6,779 nucleotides of DNA from Bacillota bacterium (GTDB taxonomy: Bacteria > Bacillota_E > Sulfobacillia > Sulfobacillales > Sulfobacillaceae). Positions within the stretch are counted from its first letter, which is position 1; every line of letters begins with the position of its first letter. A program made the translations under genes and the position numbers. The stretch spans positions 1 through 6,779 of the forward strand of contig JAKADW010000114.1 of assembly GCA_021820165.1 (NCBI GenBank), in the 5' to 3' direction. The notes beneath the pieces were generated by a model. That model was not told the origin of the DNA. It saw nothing but the letters and a program-made list of their open reading frames with translations, and searched no databases. Shown one piece after another: positions 5,524 through 6,779 of the stretch.

Positions 5524-6779
5524 ATGGCGCGTGACAAAGATGACAAGAACAAATTTCGGGTGCTGGCGTCTCTCGGTCAGATGTTGGGTTTGACCGGGGA
5601 CGCCTTCATCAATGCAATGAAAGAGGCTGTCTGGGTGCCGGGCGGGGTGGATCAGCTCGCCGATTTAATCGTGCGAACTTTGAGCCCTGACGAGGTTGCT
5701 CGACTCGTACAGGAACTTCCGGATGTGCCGGAGGTGATGGCGCTCATTGGTCGTCTCTTAATTGCCCTCAACGACCGACCCGACCGGGAAGCATTGGGAC
5801 GGTCGGTGATTCAACGTGCCCGCGAACTGGGTCCTGACGCGCTAAAGTATCTGTCTCCTTATTCCTGGTATCCTCCCGCTGACCACATTGAGGAAATTTT
5901 GGTCTCTCCGTACCGGTTGCATGCCGCGTCGCTCATGATGCGCATGCGTTGGGGTGGAAGCTATCAAGGGATCGAGGCGATTTGGCTATTGCGCTTCTCG
6001 GCCGGGGCGATAGGCGAAGCGTATTTCATCACCGATGTGGAGCAGCATCAGGTATTTGATGAAATGGCCTGGAAGAGCTTGACCATGGATGAGGCCTTGA
6101 GCCTCATCACCTTGGTCGGGATGGTGCAATCGGCGGTGAATAACCGCTTTCCGTTCGACGGCATGGTCGGGGTGGGGTTGTGGATGGTGCTCGCCGGTGG
6201 GCGCGAAGTACAGCCGTGGATTGACAGCTCCTATCTCTTGGAGCAAGAACCCCTGTCACCCATCGAAGTGGGTTTGGCCTATATGAATGCCCTGAATAAT
6301 GACGATTTTGCTGCGGGTTACGACATGTTGATGGAAGATGCCCGGCCCGCCGACATCTTGGACTACATTCGGGACAAGGTTCAGGAAGCGGCGGGTCGCG
6401 GTGAGTTGTGGCGCCTCGAGGCGGAGGTGCAGGAGGAGCAAGCGGAGGCCGTCACATTAGCCTTACACGGGTGGCATCGCGGAGAGGATGGGCTGGTTGA
6501 TCGCCAGACGGAAGTTTCTCTCCGGCGCGATGATCAGGGACACTGGCGTATTGTGCGCATTCGTGTCACGCAGGAAGAACCCGTGAACGACGAAGAACTG
6601 GCGCAATATTTGGCCCGGCACATCCGCTACTTTGCCTTAATGCCGGTGATGGATATGGAGGTGCTAGCGGACTTGTTGCCTGGACCGTCGTCGCTTGATC
6701 AAGAAGGCGTCTTCCACTTTTCGCAGGGAACGGAGTTCGACTATCGTCGTCCGTTTGACATTGGGACCGCGAATGATTT
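5524..6779 (+). CDS. Uncharacterised protein, possible NTF2-like domain; 3' end outside window
   Basis: The frame from ATG 5524 stays open for 418 codons to the window end, so the gene is partial at its 3' side. It starts MARDKDDKNKF, with no signal peptide, and I see no convincing transmembrane segment, so a cytoplasmic protein is likely. Residues 1-240 look mostly helical, with short amphipathic stretches such as DQLADLIVRTLSPDEVARLV (43-62); I do not recognise a family. Residues about 246-348 begin SPIEVGLAYMNALNNDDFAA and end with HWRIVRIRV. An N-terminal helix of this kind, a polar middle, then alternating strands ending in W-x-I-V-x-I is the pattern of NTF2-like/DUF4878-type cone folds. 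That is a pattern judgement, not a search result. After it, residues 353-418 carry another mixed region (LPGPSSLDQEGVFHF) that continues past the edge. It lies 65 bp behind the transporter operon on the same strand, but nothing in the protein ties it to transport. Function unknown. Confidence 0.85.
   Translation, partial: MARDKDDKNKFRVLASLGQMLGLTGDAFINAMKEAVWVPGGVDQLADLIVRTLSPDEVARLVQELPDVPEVMALIGRLLIALNDRPDREALGRSVIQRARELGPDALKYLSPYSWYPPADHIEEILVSPYRLHAASLMMRMRWGGSYQGIEAIWLLRFSAGAIGEAYFITDVEQHQVFDEMAWKSLTMDEALSLITLVGMVQSAVNNRFPFDGMVGVGLWMVLAGGREVQPWIDSSYLLEQEPLSPIEVGLAYMNALNNDDFAAGYDMLMEDARPADILDYIRDKVQEAAGRGELWRLEAEVQEEQAEAVTLALHGWHRGEDGLVDRQTEVSLRRDDQGHWRIVRIRVTQEEPVNDEELAQYLARHIRYFALMPVMDMEVLADLLPGPSSLDQEGVFHFSQGTEFDYRRPFDIGTAND

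Noticed and set aside
5986..6441. Minus-strand frames opposite the last gene
   Set aside because: The plus-strand frame is continuous from a good start to the window edge. The minus-strand frames are short, broken and without features.

Overview
The window carries a compact, all-plus-strand operon for ABC exporters under a GntR/YtrA-type regulator, followed by an uncharacterised gene cut off by the right edge. Strong GGAGG-type ribosome binding sites, GTG starts, a YtrA-like repressor with a recognisable operator, and BcrA/LanF-like and YtrB-like ABC components all point to a Bacillota (Firmicutes) genome with GC content I estimate by eye in the mid-50s percent. A Sulfobacillus-like or related lineage is possible, but this is a guess from style and was not tested.

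Layout: (1) Positions 7-31 hold a near-perfect YtrA-type operator. (2) 50-457 encodes a 135-residue YtrA-subfamily GntR regulator. (3) 450-1370 encodes an ABC ATPase (YtrB-like). (4) 1342-2334 and 2331-3401 encode two paralogous ABC-2-type membrane proteins (YtrC/YtrD-like). (5) 3385-4320 encodes a second ABC ATPase of the BcrA/LanF type. (6) 4307-5458 encodes a third ABC-2 permease with a long, glutamine-rich extracytoplasmic loop. Neighbouring genes overlap by 8, 29, 4, 17 and 14 nt, so regulator and transporters are almost certainly one translationally coupled transcript. (7) After a 65-bp gap without a clear terminator, 5524 to the window end encodes at least 418 residues of a soluble protein I do not recognise. 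It has a possible NTF2-like domain near residues 246-348.

Inferred working model: the regulator represses its own operon through the operator just upstream and is relieved by envelope stress or a peptide or cell-wall antibiotic. The first ATPase drives the heterodimeric permease pair, and the second ATPase drives the third permease. The layout parallels the Bacillus subtilis ytr operon (regulator, ATPase, two paralogous permeases, second ATPase, second permease). Here, however, the second module looks like a BcrAB/LanFEG-type exporter rather than the MacB-like YtrEF. That hybrid layout and the unknown downstream protein are the main points of interest. I see no RNA genes, CRISPR arrays, mobile elements or long repeats.
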